Origin: Margaritifera margaritifera
Lineage: Eukaryota; Mollusca; Bivalvia; Unionida; Margaritiferidae
NCBI GenBank assembly: GCA_029931535.1
Contig: JAQPZY010001555.1
Coordinates: 1,777,001 to 1,841,000 of the forward strand
DNA: 64,000 nucleotides
Reading direction: 5' to 3'
This document shows, one piece after another, positions 22,860-33,532 of this stretch (its first letter is position 1; every line of letters begins with the position of its first letter). The position numbers were made by a program, and so were the translations under genes. The notes beneath the pieces are model-generated. The model did no database searches and was not told the origin of the DNA. It saw only the letters and a program-made list of their open reading frames with translations.

Positions 22860-25115
22860 AAATAGATATTCTCTATTTAGCCATGAGTAGTCTCATTCTA
22901 TCATCGTATTTCTGAGTTTGTTTGAGTAAACTTTATACATCAAACATTTTCGTAATTCCAAATAAATAAGTAAATACAGCACATTGTTTTAGTTAGCTTG
23001 ATCATTGGTACTAACTAATACTAAGTGATCATCAATAATGTTTCTCCTGGCAAATGATAAATATACCGGCATTTGAAAATGTGCTTGTATTGGTACATAT
23101 TTTTTACTGTTGTTCTTTTCTTGTGATTTTACATCCAATTGTTTACCGAATACAGCGTTGTTCATTAATTTATAAAACAAAAAAATATTTATAAAAAAAA
23201 AAAAAAAAAAAAAAAATCTCAAAGTCATAGTTAGCTTAATGTCTCAGACTAGTGTTGAGCCCTATGCATACTTTAAGCCACGGTTGTTGTTCAAACAAGA
23301 CAACTATGTATACTGGTTTGGGTTTTAAACCCAATTGCATGCAGATCTTTAAGTTTATGTAGTGAATAACGTACTTCTCTTTAGTTTCCAATGTAAATAA
23401 CAATTTTGGATAAGTTACCTTTTATCTCAGTAATCATTTTTCTAGTCACTGGAACGAAGATACATAATTTCATCTTGAACATATTTCTTTGTAGGTAATG
23501 CTTAGTCCATGAACTAGTCATGAAATTTAATATAATCTCCAAATGCACTTCTACACTGCAACATATATGATAGTAATTATTTGGTAGTTGAAACATCTTG
23601 TCTTCAACCCATTTAATTTATTCATCAGTTGCCCATCTGCATTTTTGTTTACTTGTATGCATTGGCTTATGGCTCAGGCGTAGAAGTTATTATAATCTAA
23701 GTATATAATGAATGACCTTGACCTCTACATATTGTACTCACAATATTTTTTCTACCTTACTGTCATTCTTCAAATAGTATTCATGATTTGCTTTGGCACA
23801 TATTCGTTATAATGATAATTACACCTTAAATTCCAAACTCAATCATACAAAACATATCGTAATCTGTGAAAAGTTCAAACTCAACACCATATATCTTTAA
23901 TGATGCACCACGAACTAGTCCAGACTCACTGTGTTAGTGAGCAGGGTCTAGTTTGTAATTAGTCCAGACTCACTGTATTAGTGAGCAGGGTCTAATTTGT
24001 AATTAGTCCAGACTCATTGTATTAGTGATCAGGGTCTAGTTTGTAATTATTAATACAGACATTCCTTATTTCTTCAAAAATACCACATAAGATCAAATTA
24101 TTCTCTTACGTAACAGTCATTTAGATCTCAAAGTATGTTTTCTTCAATATGAATTATTACATCATGTACATAATGTGTAGAGTAAATCTTTTCTTTTGAT
24201 GGTATAGCTGTTATGTTCAACCTTTCAAATATATTGATATACCCATACTGGTCATTGCCTTTCTTAAAAGTACTCAGAGTTCATGTCTTTAACATTGTCA
24301 GTGTTTCTGTAAATTTTTCATCACTTAAAATGTTATCAAGTTGTTTTATAGTTTGTCCTATGAATCGAATGCTATCTACAAACCCGAGAGACCTTTTGAC
24401 TGTTTTTTTCCTTCATGCATCAACCTATCAACAATGAAATAATTTTTGAATGAAAAATATTTTTCATCATTGTGCGGTACTAAGTTTACCTCTTAATCTG
24501 GATGATGTTTTTACAAGCGTCATGATGAAAAGATGACTGTAATAACTGGACAAGTTATGAACAAACAACTGTGTGTATTATTTTGCCTAGATTTTAAATT
24601 AAATTCAGTATGAGCTGGTCCTTTATAATTACTAGTTAAGCGATCGTGATCGCGGTCTTTGTGAGAGCGAACTTCGTTATCACCGACCTGTATGGATGTA
24701 CTTCACCATTATGACATTTTTATTTTCTTTTCACTGATATGACACGTATCTGTTTTACTAAAATGTTTCTCGTCATCCTCTCTGATCGTCATAACTTTAG
24801 CATTCTGTTGCCTCAGTTCACTCTAAAAGTGTTTTTGCTATTTAGCCAAATTCTCTGCAGAATACTTTAATGCAATCAATACACATGTAAATGATTGGTC
24901 AGTAATATTTATGAATTGACTTGAGATACATGTCAAAGTCAGATGGAATGTGTTTTAGCTGTTGCATTGTCCAAGACATATATGATTGTTGCTGAGCACT
25001 ATTACAATAGTATGTCTGTGGTACAATTATACTTTGAAAATCACAATAAATAACACGATAATTGTAATTGATGCTGATAATTTTTTAGTTTTACAACTGA
25101 GCTTTCTTCAGGCGT
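22860..25115 (-). pseudogene. protein-primed family B DNA polymerase of a Polinton/Maverick- or adintovirus-like element, decayed
   Basis: Reading the minus strand from high to low coordinates across several frames, family landmarks appear in the expected order: exonuclease I 'VIYCDFQS' (25,031-25,054); a Cys/His-type site 'TDTCHISEKK' (about 24,740); 'GNYKGPAH' (about 24,620); the exonuclease II zone (about 24,550); 'VDSIRFIGQTIKQLDNILSD' (about 24,310-24,385); 'YGYINIFERL' and 'IPSKEKIYS' (about 24,195-24,250); 'NYKLDPAH' (23,917-24,048, triplicated); 'GVEFELFTDYDMFCMIEF' (about 23,830-23,890); palm motif A-like 'TLDYNNFYA' (about 23,680-23,705); motif B 'KLMNNAVFGK' (23,142-23,172); and 'RRNIIDDHLVLVSTN' (about 23,000-23,050). 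Motif C is broken near 22,860-22,880. Stops, frameshifts, a 24-bp poly-A/T tract at about 23,190 and the tandem repeats show it is dead. It replicates element DNA in the intact relatives. Polinton and adintovirus cannot be separated from this alone. Confidence 0.85.
23917..24048. repeat. 44-bp x3 tandem repeat within the polymerase remnant
   Basis: The unit 'agtccagactcactgtgtta' plus 'gtgagcagggtctagtttgt' plus 'aatt' is repeated three times with two or three substitutions. On the minus strand each copy reads NYKLDPAH then Y-SESGL, a conserved polymerase phrase, so the array arose by triplicating coding sequence. 44 bp shifts the frame. Confidence 0.9.
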
Positions 25116-25315
25116 TATATCTATGGATAACTTGTCCTTCGTCTTCTGATATTTGTTGTTTTGGCGTATAGAAGAGAAAAGATAAAAAGCAAGCGTTTCT
25201 TACAAATGTAGTTTCTCGTGTCATGCCTTTTTATCTGTGATAATACCAATTTGAAAAAATAAATATCCCCACAAAATAGTATCTTCTATCTTTATGGTCA
25301 TTATGAGCACCATAA

Positions 25316-25950
25316 TTAAAATATGATTAACATGTCCACGCGTCTCTCTATCTCTATTGCAGTTACTCTAGCCATTTTGATGTAAGATGGTTGAAATATT
25401 TCATAAAAAGTGACATATATATCATTGTCAATTTTCACAGAGTCTTTAATGTTTACTGGACAACGTTTAAGCCAATCATTGTATCTATCTAAATTGTATT
25501 TTGATGGTGTACCTAAGTGATTAATTGGAGTATTTAACAAGTAGTCCGTAGCATGAAAAAGCATCTACCATCTTTATAATGGCAAATAAACGTTCAATTG
25601 CATTATCCATTTTACCTCTGTATAATATCTATAGGGTTTTCTCTCTGGTACAAGTTTCATTCTCAACTTCTTCTACCTTCTGAGTGACCAGGCTGCTGTT
25701 TCATAAGTTTGATCGCTAAATCAAGTTCTACTTGTATATATAGAACAAAATTGTTTAATTTTTCTAATGATTCTCTTGTTCAAATGATTCATTACAGTTC
25801 AGAAATTCATAAACTCTTGAATCTTACCACCGTAAAGTCTGTATTCATCCAAAGATTTACGAAATGAATCTCAAAGTTTGTGTCATAATTTTGTTTAAAC
25901 TTTGTATATTAATGCGTCTTAATTGACCAGACGCAAAACCCGAGATCCTT
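25316..25950 (-). pseudogene. broken ORF upstream of the polymerase, probably element-encoded
   Basis: An 82-codon open stretch (25,564-25,316) reads 'LNTPINHLGTPSKYNLDRYN' then CPVNIKDSVKIDNDIYVTF and 'EIFQPSYIKMARV'. Upstream, broken frames to about 25,950 continue in the same K/N/I-rich style (for example GGKIQEFMNFCTVMNHLNKR). It lies directly 5' of the polymerase exonuclease region in the same orientation. It could be the polymerase N-terminal extension or a separate gene; no family is recognised. Confidence 0.4.
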
Positions 25951-26210
25951 CCGCCAAGCAATCACGTGGCTCCTCACAATTGAAACCTCTGACAAGCTAC
26001 TCGAGACATATTGCGACACTATCTGGACTAGATGCTCTTTCTAAAGATTTATCTGGTTGTCTTCTACCTTAAAAAGCATCCCTTCTCCAGCGCCATAAAG
26101 CAAGAGGTTTTAGAAAAGGTGGATACGTAAAGTCTGTGAAAATGTCTAAAATTAGAGATGATAAGGTCGACATTCCGGCTTCAATATTTCGCAATCAGCG
26201 CAAGTCCTAG
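25930..26210 (+). pseudogene. small basic broken ORF
   Basis: The plus-strand frame reads 'LTRRKTRDPSAKQSRGSSQL' and ends 'ARGFRKGGYVKSVKMSKIRD' then DKVDIPASIFRNQRKS and a TAG at 26,208-26,210. It is Arg/Lys/Ser rich, has one internal stop and no clear ATG. A small basic DNA-binding protein of the neighbouring element is conceivable, but this is only inferred from composition and position. Confidence 0.3.
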
Positions 26211-26660
26211 GAACGGCATAGAGTACACACGATTGTGCCAACATCGAGCAGCACAAATAGCATAAGCTTACTGTATATGTATCATCATTAATTTCAAAAT
26301 GTATTGAATCTTGAAATTAGATTTGTCGGTCTGTCTGTCTCCATACTATTAATAAATTCGGTGTACATCTTTACATATACTTCAATTTACTATCCGATAT
26401 TGATTTTGACAATACATATTTGGGAAAGATTCCCCGTGATTTCTAAGTTCTAATCAGTAAAGATCAAATTATATATTTCCATCTCTTGTGTATCACAACT
26501 GTTGCTTCCACGTAGAAAAGGTATATAAGAAACGCTTGACTGTGCACCAGGCTGACATATAATGTGTGTTTTTTTTTTTAAAATTCCTTTTATTTTCTTA
26601 AAATCTATGCTCTGAGCTAACTTATGTTACCTTGTGTACTTTTATCTTGTAGCTCTCTTT

Positions 26661-26862
26661 ACCTCTTCAATGGTGGCTCAGTGGTTAGCGTGCCGGACTC
26701 ACGACCGAAAGGGTGCGGGTTCGAATCCTACCATCGGAACAACCTGGGTCAGCTACCGCGGTGTTTCCTTGGGCAAGGCACTTTACTCCAATTGCCTCGG
26801 CACTAAATAATCTACTTGTGTTGTTGTGCCGTAAAGCACCAAACAGACAAACCTCTTCAATG
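26661..26862 (+). mobile_element. tRNA-derived SINE with 12-bp target-site duplication
   Basis: The body (26,673-26,850) is flanked by identical direct repeats 'acctcttcaatg' at 26,661-26,672 and 26,851-26,862. The 5' part is tRNA-like: an A-box-type 'tggctcagtggttagcg' at about 26,674-26,690 and a perfect B box 'ggttcgaatcc' at 26,718-26,728, giving an internal Pol III promoter. A central segment 'tttccttgggcaaggcactt' resembles the conserved cores of metazoan SINEs. The 3' end is 'aaacagacaa' with no long poly-A. The intact duplications indicate a fairly recent insertion. Confidence 0.9.
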
Positions 26863-27353
26863 TGTAGAATGATAAAGTGACCACTCATTATTTCCTGAGG
26901 GTATACATTTTTTCGTTTCTTTGTCTGTTGGATGTACATCGTTAATAAAGGTATTTTGTGTTTTATACTTTTTTTTTCTTCAAATTATTAATAATTTTTT
27001 TAATCGCTAATTATTTTTGCATTTTGTATGATTGATTGTACTCTTCGTAGCACGGAGGAAATACAGATATCATCAATCAATCTCTCTCATGATCGTTTAT
27101 TTATCTATACGATTAGCTGAGTACGTCATATTTATTTATTTAATACGAAACATTTGAATATTCAATTATGTATGATAAAGCTATGTGTGATGTACTCGAC
27201 ACTTAACTGTTTTATGTGCTTGTTAAACACCAAAAAACATGATGAGTAAAAATAGTCCCAACTAATTAGGTCAAAAATGCATGTGTAAAGATTCATTTAA
27301 TGCATTTCTCTCTGTTGTTTTGAATGGACTATTCGTACATTCAAAAGAAGATG

Positions 27354-27545
27354 CTAATTTCCATGGACTATTTTCACGTTCAGCTGATCATTGTGCCGGT
27401 CACAAGCTTTGATCCACCTCAGACATATCTGCAAACTTCGACGAGGTATCGGGAACGGAATAAATTTCACACCGCCAGCAAGTTGGTCTGAGTATCTGCT
27501 ATCTGAGTTACAATGGTCCCAGAGATAGGTTTTCACCATGGTCAC
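27354..27545 (-). pseudogene. THAP zinc-finger domain fragment
   Basis: The frame reads 'HCNSDSRYSDQLAGGVKFIP' then 'FPIPRRSLQICLRWIKAC' and 'QLNV'. This matches the THAP pattern (C2CH DNA-binding domain) with a conserved FxxFP and the later W of the RxWI segment. The first zinc-binding Cys is not present in the expected C-x2-C spacing (LWDHC), and a stop follows before the distal CxxH. Probably a broken exon of a THAP gene or of a THAP-containing transposase. Confidence 0.5.
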
Positions 27546-28036
27546 ACGTTAAATAAGGTGTATCACCCAATGTTAAAGAAATCACACATTGTTAATGTAG
27601 TATGTTACTAATAGCTTGTCGGAGTATAATGGAGGATTGCAAAGTGGCTGTAGGTGTGTTGCTTAGACGCGCGCTGATTGGTCAAACGCGTTAGCGTGAG
27701 TGCCAATTTGCGGCTGGTCAATTGTTTCTTCTAGTTGATAGACGCATTAAAGCTCATTGCAATTTTATTCTCTCTTGGTGTGGTATTGGATCATCAAACA
27801 TATGTCTTCATTTTGATTTATTTATATAGTAATAATCCAACATATATTTAACTGTTTTGCATGTGGATTTAAATATTTAACCCTTATTAACACATATTTG
27901 CAAATTTCCTACCTCCCCTAGGGGTAGTCAACTCAAAACTTAGCAACTTACCATGCCAAAGTGGAGGCCACCTTTATTAAAGCAGATCTTTATCTAAGCT
28001 TTGGGATCGTACTTTGTGCTCTACTCTACCAACAGT

Positions 28037-28128
28037 ATCACGTATTGCCTACGCTACCGACTGTATCAGGTATTGCCTACGCTACCGACTGTATCAGGTA
28101 TTGCCTACGCTACCGACTGTATCACGCT
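28037..28128. repeat. 28-bp tandem repeat, three copies
   Basis: 'gtatcaggtattgcctac' plus 'gctaccgact' is repeated at 28,037, 28,065 and 28,093, the first copy with 'cacg' for 'cagg', and a partial fourth follows. Confidence 0.9.
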
Positions 28129-28432
28129 CTTGAACGTTAGCCTCATAATAACTATGCTTTAATTGTGATCATGCTTTTAAATTTTACACGTGAACTCCTA
28201 GTGAGTGTTTAACGCAAACTAGAGACTGTGGCAAGCTCTTGTGCAGCAGCTGCGCAATAGAGATTTTGCACATATTTACCGGTATACATGTATATTGGCA
28301 TGTCTACTTTTAAATCCTATTCCTAATCGCGGAGCTCAAGTTTCGATCGCGGTGTATATTTGATCTGCTTTTTAGTGCCTGCTCTGTAGTCAGTGAGGTA
28401 GTTCTGAATTATAGAAAATATTTCTCCGAGAG

Positions 28433-28503
28433 CAAGAGTCGAACATCAAACGTCTGGTTTTGAAATACAACGCATATACGCTAATACCATCGACCTCGTT
28501 TAC
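28433..28503 (-). other. possible degenerate tRNA-derived SINE head
   Basis: On the minus strand 'gatggtattagcgtatatgc' resembles an A box, and 'gatgttcgactc' about 35 bp further resembles a B box. There is no clear acceptor stem, target-site duplication or tail. Weak. Confidence 0.25.
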
Positions 28504-29049
28504 TTACACCTGAAACATTCTGTAGAGACTAACATACTTACAAAATATATTTAGTTTTACTGCACTGCCTTTGCGCTAGTGCGCCAGAATAGTTATTTTT
28601 ATTTTATTGTTGCAGTATCATTTCACTGTACAATTCCATTTATTTTAGTAGTACGAATTCAATATCACGGTTGTAAGGGTAGTGATATAGTAGCGTATGA
28701 AAACAATGCTGGAAATAATTTCTCACTGGATCATCATTTTTTTGTATGTGGCAGTGTCTACGCAGAAATAAACACTAATATCAGACGATATAACATATCA
28801 GGCTCAGCATGTGTATGTGATGTTATTATACATGAGGCTGACGTGACTGATTACACAGCAATAGCGTAGTTTTGTAATGCGTCATCTACGCTCCAATCAA
28901 CGATAAACAGCTGCGATATTAGCTTTAATTAATTTACAATAAACAAATTAGTCTGTGATGCAGTAATTCTTTTAACCTTTGTGAAATGCTCGATTTTGAT
29001 TGGTCCAGTGCTTTTAGAGAAGTACAGAAATGGTCAGTGCTGGAGATTA

Positions 29050-31700
29050 AATTTATTGTTGGGCGAGCCTCGCGCATAAAAGATTTTACTATTTAAATTT
29101 CTTTAGGTGGACGGGGCACTTGTCGGTAGTTGTGTTTAATATATATATATATATTTGTGTGATTTAAACTGGTTAATTAGCCCAGGCTTGGTTATTTCTA
29201 AACTGTTAGTGTGACTCAAGTGAGGAGAAAATTGCATATTAAAACTCTTTGATAAATTGAAAAACTCCAATAACTCAAAACATAACTCATTCGAATACCC
29301 AGAGCTATTCGAACGATCCTTCAGTCCCATCGCAAAACATCCTCTTCCGTGACCTCGGAGAATTCGAACCGACCGAAAACTAGATCGACAAATTTGGTCT
29401 CGCAGCGCTTCGAATTTTCGACGTTCTACTGAATATAAAATTCAGTATTCTCATATTCGTGTGACAATCAATAGTGTTAACAAATATCTTTGGACATTAT
29501 CAGCTAATAATCTATATGTTCTGTATGTTGGTGAGACATAAGGACCTAACTGTCTCTGCGATGATTCTGCAAATTTTTCTTTAAGAAAAAAAAAAAAAAA
29601 AAAAAAAAAAAAACCACCTCCTCCCAAAAAAAGTGAAGTACCTTAACTCATATCTCCATATATCTCATACAGTGTTTGTCTGACTACAAATTTTGACAGG
29701 TACATTGAATTCCTCTTCCACTCTGACAAGGTCAGTTAAAGAAATAGCTGTGATCGAAATCGTATCTATTGCAAATTAGGACTGTTTTTCTTTTCCCAAG
29801 ACAAGTTATATTTGATTACTCTCGAGCTTGTAAATTCTTGGAACCTGCACGATATGTTTAGCTTCTTTCTTTCCTTCTTTTAGCAAAAAGTAAATGGCAA
29901 GACCTCAGTGGATAAGGAAGATAGCAAACGTTCCCCAAATGATACGTCTCACCGGCTCCTCCGCTACATAATCCAAAAACAACAATAGTCACTAGACTAA
30001 ATTAAAAAGGTCAATGTGACTGCGTGTTGGAGATACTGATAAATATTCTGGAAATAAATACATTTCCAAAATCTGGTGACAAATGGAGTTTAGATCCTTA
30101 ATGCCTACACGTGATGAACGAGGAGCGAAAATTAGGTCACTGTGACCTACACATGCTAATTGCAAGTAGTGCTCCTCAAAATTAATGCACTAATCAATAT
30201 TTGTAAATTTGCATACAATAGCTGCATATACTATGAAAATGAAATTGAATGCGAGAAATGAACATTATCAAGAAATTAACTGGAATAAATCGACGATATA
30301 TCACAAGAGCATTATCGGAAAACTAATATTGTTCTCCTTGTTGATTTGTATGACAGAGAGAAAATGTACAAAGTCACGTGTCTAATCTATGCAATCGGAT
30401 CATCACTCGACCTTTTCAGTTAAACTAAAAGAAAGATTGGAAGCAATTGTAAGAAAAAAAAAATGTAAAAAAGAATAATATGAAAAATTACACAGATGAG
30501 TTCTTGTGATGCACCTCGGGCGGAATGCACCGTTAAAAAGATGTGACTCAAAAGGTCTAAGGTGTTCGTATTGTTACTTTGTGTCCTTCCGCAGCCATAT
30601 TATACCATGCAAACTAACGTAGTTTGGAACATATTACATAATTGCATTCGTGTGTGTGTGTGTGTAAAAAAATTACCGAGGATTTTCCTATTGTTGACTA
30701 AAAGTAAAATTCTGGCTCGGCTTTCGCTATATACCTCAAACTGTCTTCTTATATTGAATTTTTACATGACCTTGCTTATTATAGTTTTTGACAATAGTTG
30801 ATTTTTCAGGGGTGGGAACATTAGGAACAGTTGTACAATGAAATTACTCTATAGTTTTAAAACTATACATCTAAAGACGAATTGAGGAATTCACTTTGAA
30901 CTTGAGGAAATCCCTGAATTATCTTCAGACATAAAATTTAAATTATTAACAAGGGATTACGAGATATTATGAGACTTAATACTGAGTAAAAATTAGTTCT
31001 TGTAATCTAAGGCATTAAAGGATATACAAAAATAATTGTAATGGCAGAATATTTTAGACAATTAGTGAAACATTCTGATAACATAAGATTTAGCAAATGT
31101 AGCTGCGAAACTTTTAACCGCTTACAAACACGTCGGGGAGCTGTTCTGATAAGGAAAATTTCAATAACAATTATAAACCGCTAACATGACACAGTTTCCA
31201 TTATTTTTAATTTTGTACATTAAACCTCACGAAGTACAAAACACAAACCAGGTGTTTTCCATGATATACCGCCATCTGCCGTTTAATTAAGCCTAAAATA
31301 TGAAAAAGAAAATATTTAAACATGTACGATTCTTTCTGTGCAATTTCTCTCAGATATGGATCATTTTGTAGACCATAATTAAATTGTCTACAAATAAAAA
31401 TGTCTAAACTTTTAATATGCGTAAAAAACAAAACAAACACCCCCAAAAAATAACAAACAAATTTTGTTACAAAAAGACAACTCCCCAAACAACAACAACA
31501 ACAACAAAACAAACGAGCAAAACATAACAAAAAAAACAAGAAAAAAAAAATAATAAAAAATTCACCCCCCCCCCTTTAAAAACAAAACACCACAAACAAA
31601 CTGCTATAAAGTTTTAAGCGAATTTAAAATCATTGATAAATTTATGACAAGGACATTTGTCTTATTTTATCATGTAATACATGCAAGAATGAAAGGTAAA
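29050..31700. other. no recognisable gene; poly-A tracts and short repeats
   Basis: Contains a short (AT)n at about 29,139, a run of about 28 A at 29,585-29,612, poly-C near 31,565, and a 'caacaacaa' run near 31,490. Frames are short and unlike any family. Confidence 0.4.
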
Positions 31701-31724
31701 TAGTGAGTAATGATATGCATGTAA

Positions 31725-31744
31725 GTATACATACATACATACAT

Positions 31745-31781
<37 letters not shown>

Positions 31782-31912
31782 TAGACAGACAGACAGACAT
31801 GCATGCATGCATGCATGCATAGATAGATACATACATACATACATACATACATACATACATACATACATACATACATACATACATACATACATACATACAT
31901 ACATACATACAT
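31725..31912. repeat. compound tetranucleotide microsatellite (ACAT)n(ACAG)n(GCAT)n(ACAT)n
   Basis: Successive ACAT, ACAG with a GATA interruption, GCAT, GATA and a long ACAT block total about 188 bp. Open frames across it in three phases are trivial. Confidence 0.97.
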
Positions 31913-32091
31913 GCAATTTACAAGATCTTTGTCATCAATGAACATTTCATAAAACATTGCTTTTTTAGATTCGATGAAGACTATTTATAAAGTACTTTAA
32001 AGTTTTCGAAATTAGTAATTTAAAGACCGATATTAGTCAATAATGAAAAAGAGGAAGGAATTACAATTTTCTTATCTCTGCAGCGCTGATT

Positions 32092-32315
32092 TTACTTTCC
32101 GGGAAAGTGGGCGTTTCCGTGGTGCGCGCAATGACATGTATTGTCCAAACAATGCACCTGGTGATCATTACATCGCAATGGTTCTGGATTGTTTGCACCT
32201 GTACAGTCAGTTTTCGACATGCACGCTGTACGAGAAAAAAATATATACATTTTTAACAAATTAAAAACAAATGTTAATATTAGTTCTGTATTAATAATGA
32301 TCATAAAGTTATATG

Positions 32316-32413
<98 letters not shown>

Positions 32414-33465
32414 CACGTCGGTTATTCTCTTTATGGGACTACTACCATGTCCCCCGAATTATTTTACTTATTTCAAGGAACATATATCTACAACTGAAAC
32501 TAATTTGCCGATCACAATGCCAATATAGAACAGAGAAACAGAAATAAGAAACAATCAAAATGGAATATAATCCCATACACTTATTATCACAATGGGATTA
32601 TGAATAACTGAATTATCTTTTGAAAATTAAAATAACTGTAATTACTAGAGAAGGAGGAAGAGAGGAGATACAAAGAGGAAACTTTATTCTTACACCCAAT
32701 TGTCTCTAAGTGAGTACCGCTATGACCATTGGTAATTTTTAATACATAAATCCGAAGTTAATCAAGCATAATTAAAGACTCATAACGGTCACATCAAAGT
32801 GATTCAATAGTCCAAGCCTACGTCATTAACGGTCGATCAACGATCAGTCGGGTGATACAAGTTAATCACTTACCGGCACAGGTGTGAATATAATTTATGT
32901 CATCAAAGTTTACCTTGATAAAAGCTCTTTGACACAGGACCACACATAAAATAACCGTCCATCAAACCTATGTTATTATTCCATGATGTTCTTAACATGT
33001 CAAATGACGACAAAAACTAATACTAATTATTTATACATATACAGTCAAACGTATGATTATCAGACGCATCATCCGGACGAGCGATTATCCAGACAAAATC
33101 TATGCCCTCCGATGGATCTGGATAATCGAGGTTTTACTATATGCATATATGGCGAATAATAATGCTTTCAATTGCACTGGATCCAGTAAGAAATCGAGTG
33201 TGAGACTGATTAAGATAAAATATTAAAACTGAGGTTCAAACCAATAAAGCGCGACATCTACAATTTTCAAAACAACACTTCCATTAATCATACAGTAATG
33301 TCAAGTTTTGCCAATTCAACGCGTTCTTTTGTGTCTGTTTTATTTTTTCTTGCTTGTCTGGGCAAGAAAGTCTGTAAGAAAGTCACATTTGCTCAAGATC
33401 CAACCTAATGCATTAATATAAAATTAACCTCCGTATAACTACATTATATACAGTGTTAGCGAATC

Positions 33466-33532
<67 letters not shown>

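Noticed and set aside
24640..24660. Near-palindrome 'gcgatcgtgatcgc'
   Set aside because: Falls in coding text of the polymerase remnant (conserved RDHDHLT-like phrase) and is explained by codons.
26674..26745. Functional tRNA gene
   Set aside because: Box A and B are present, but there is no acceptor-stem pairing or terminator, and the unit continues to a SINE body bounded by target-site duplications.
28579..28869. 96-codon plus-strand ORF preceded by an acceptor-like 'tattgttgcag', with an Ig-like 'ADVTDY' ending
   Set aside because: No Trp or first Cys of an Ig fold, no partner exon found; the resemblance is too weak.
31642..31957. Long Cys/Tyr/Met/Val-repeat ORFs in three minus-strand phases
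   Set aside because: Translation of the (ACAT)n/(ACAG)n microsatellite; every phase is open because the repeat contains no stop.
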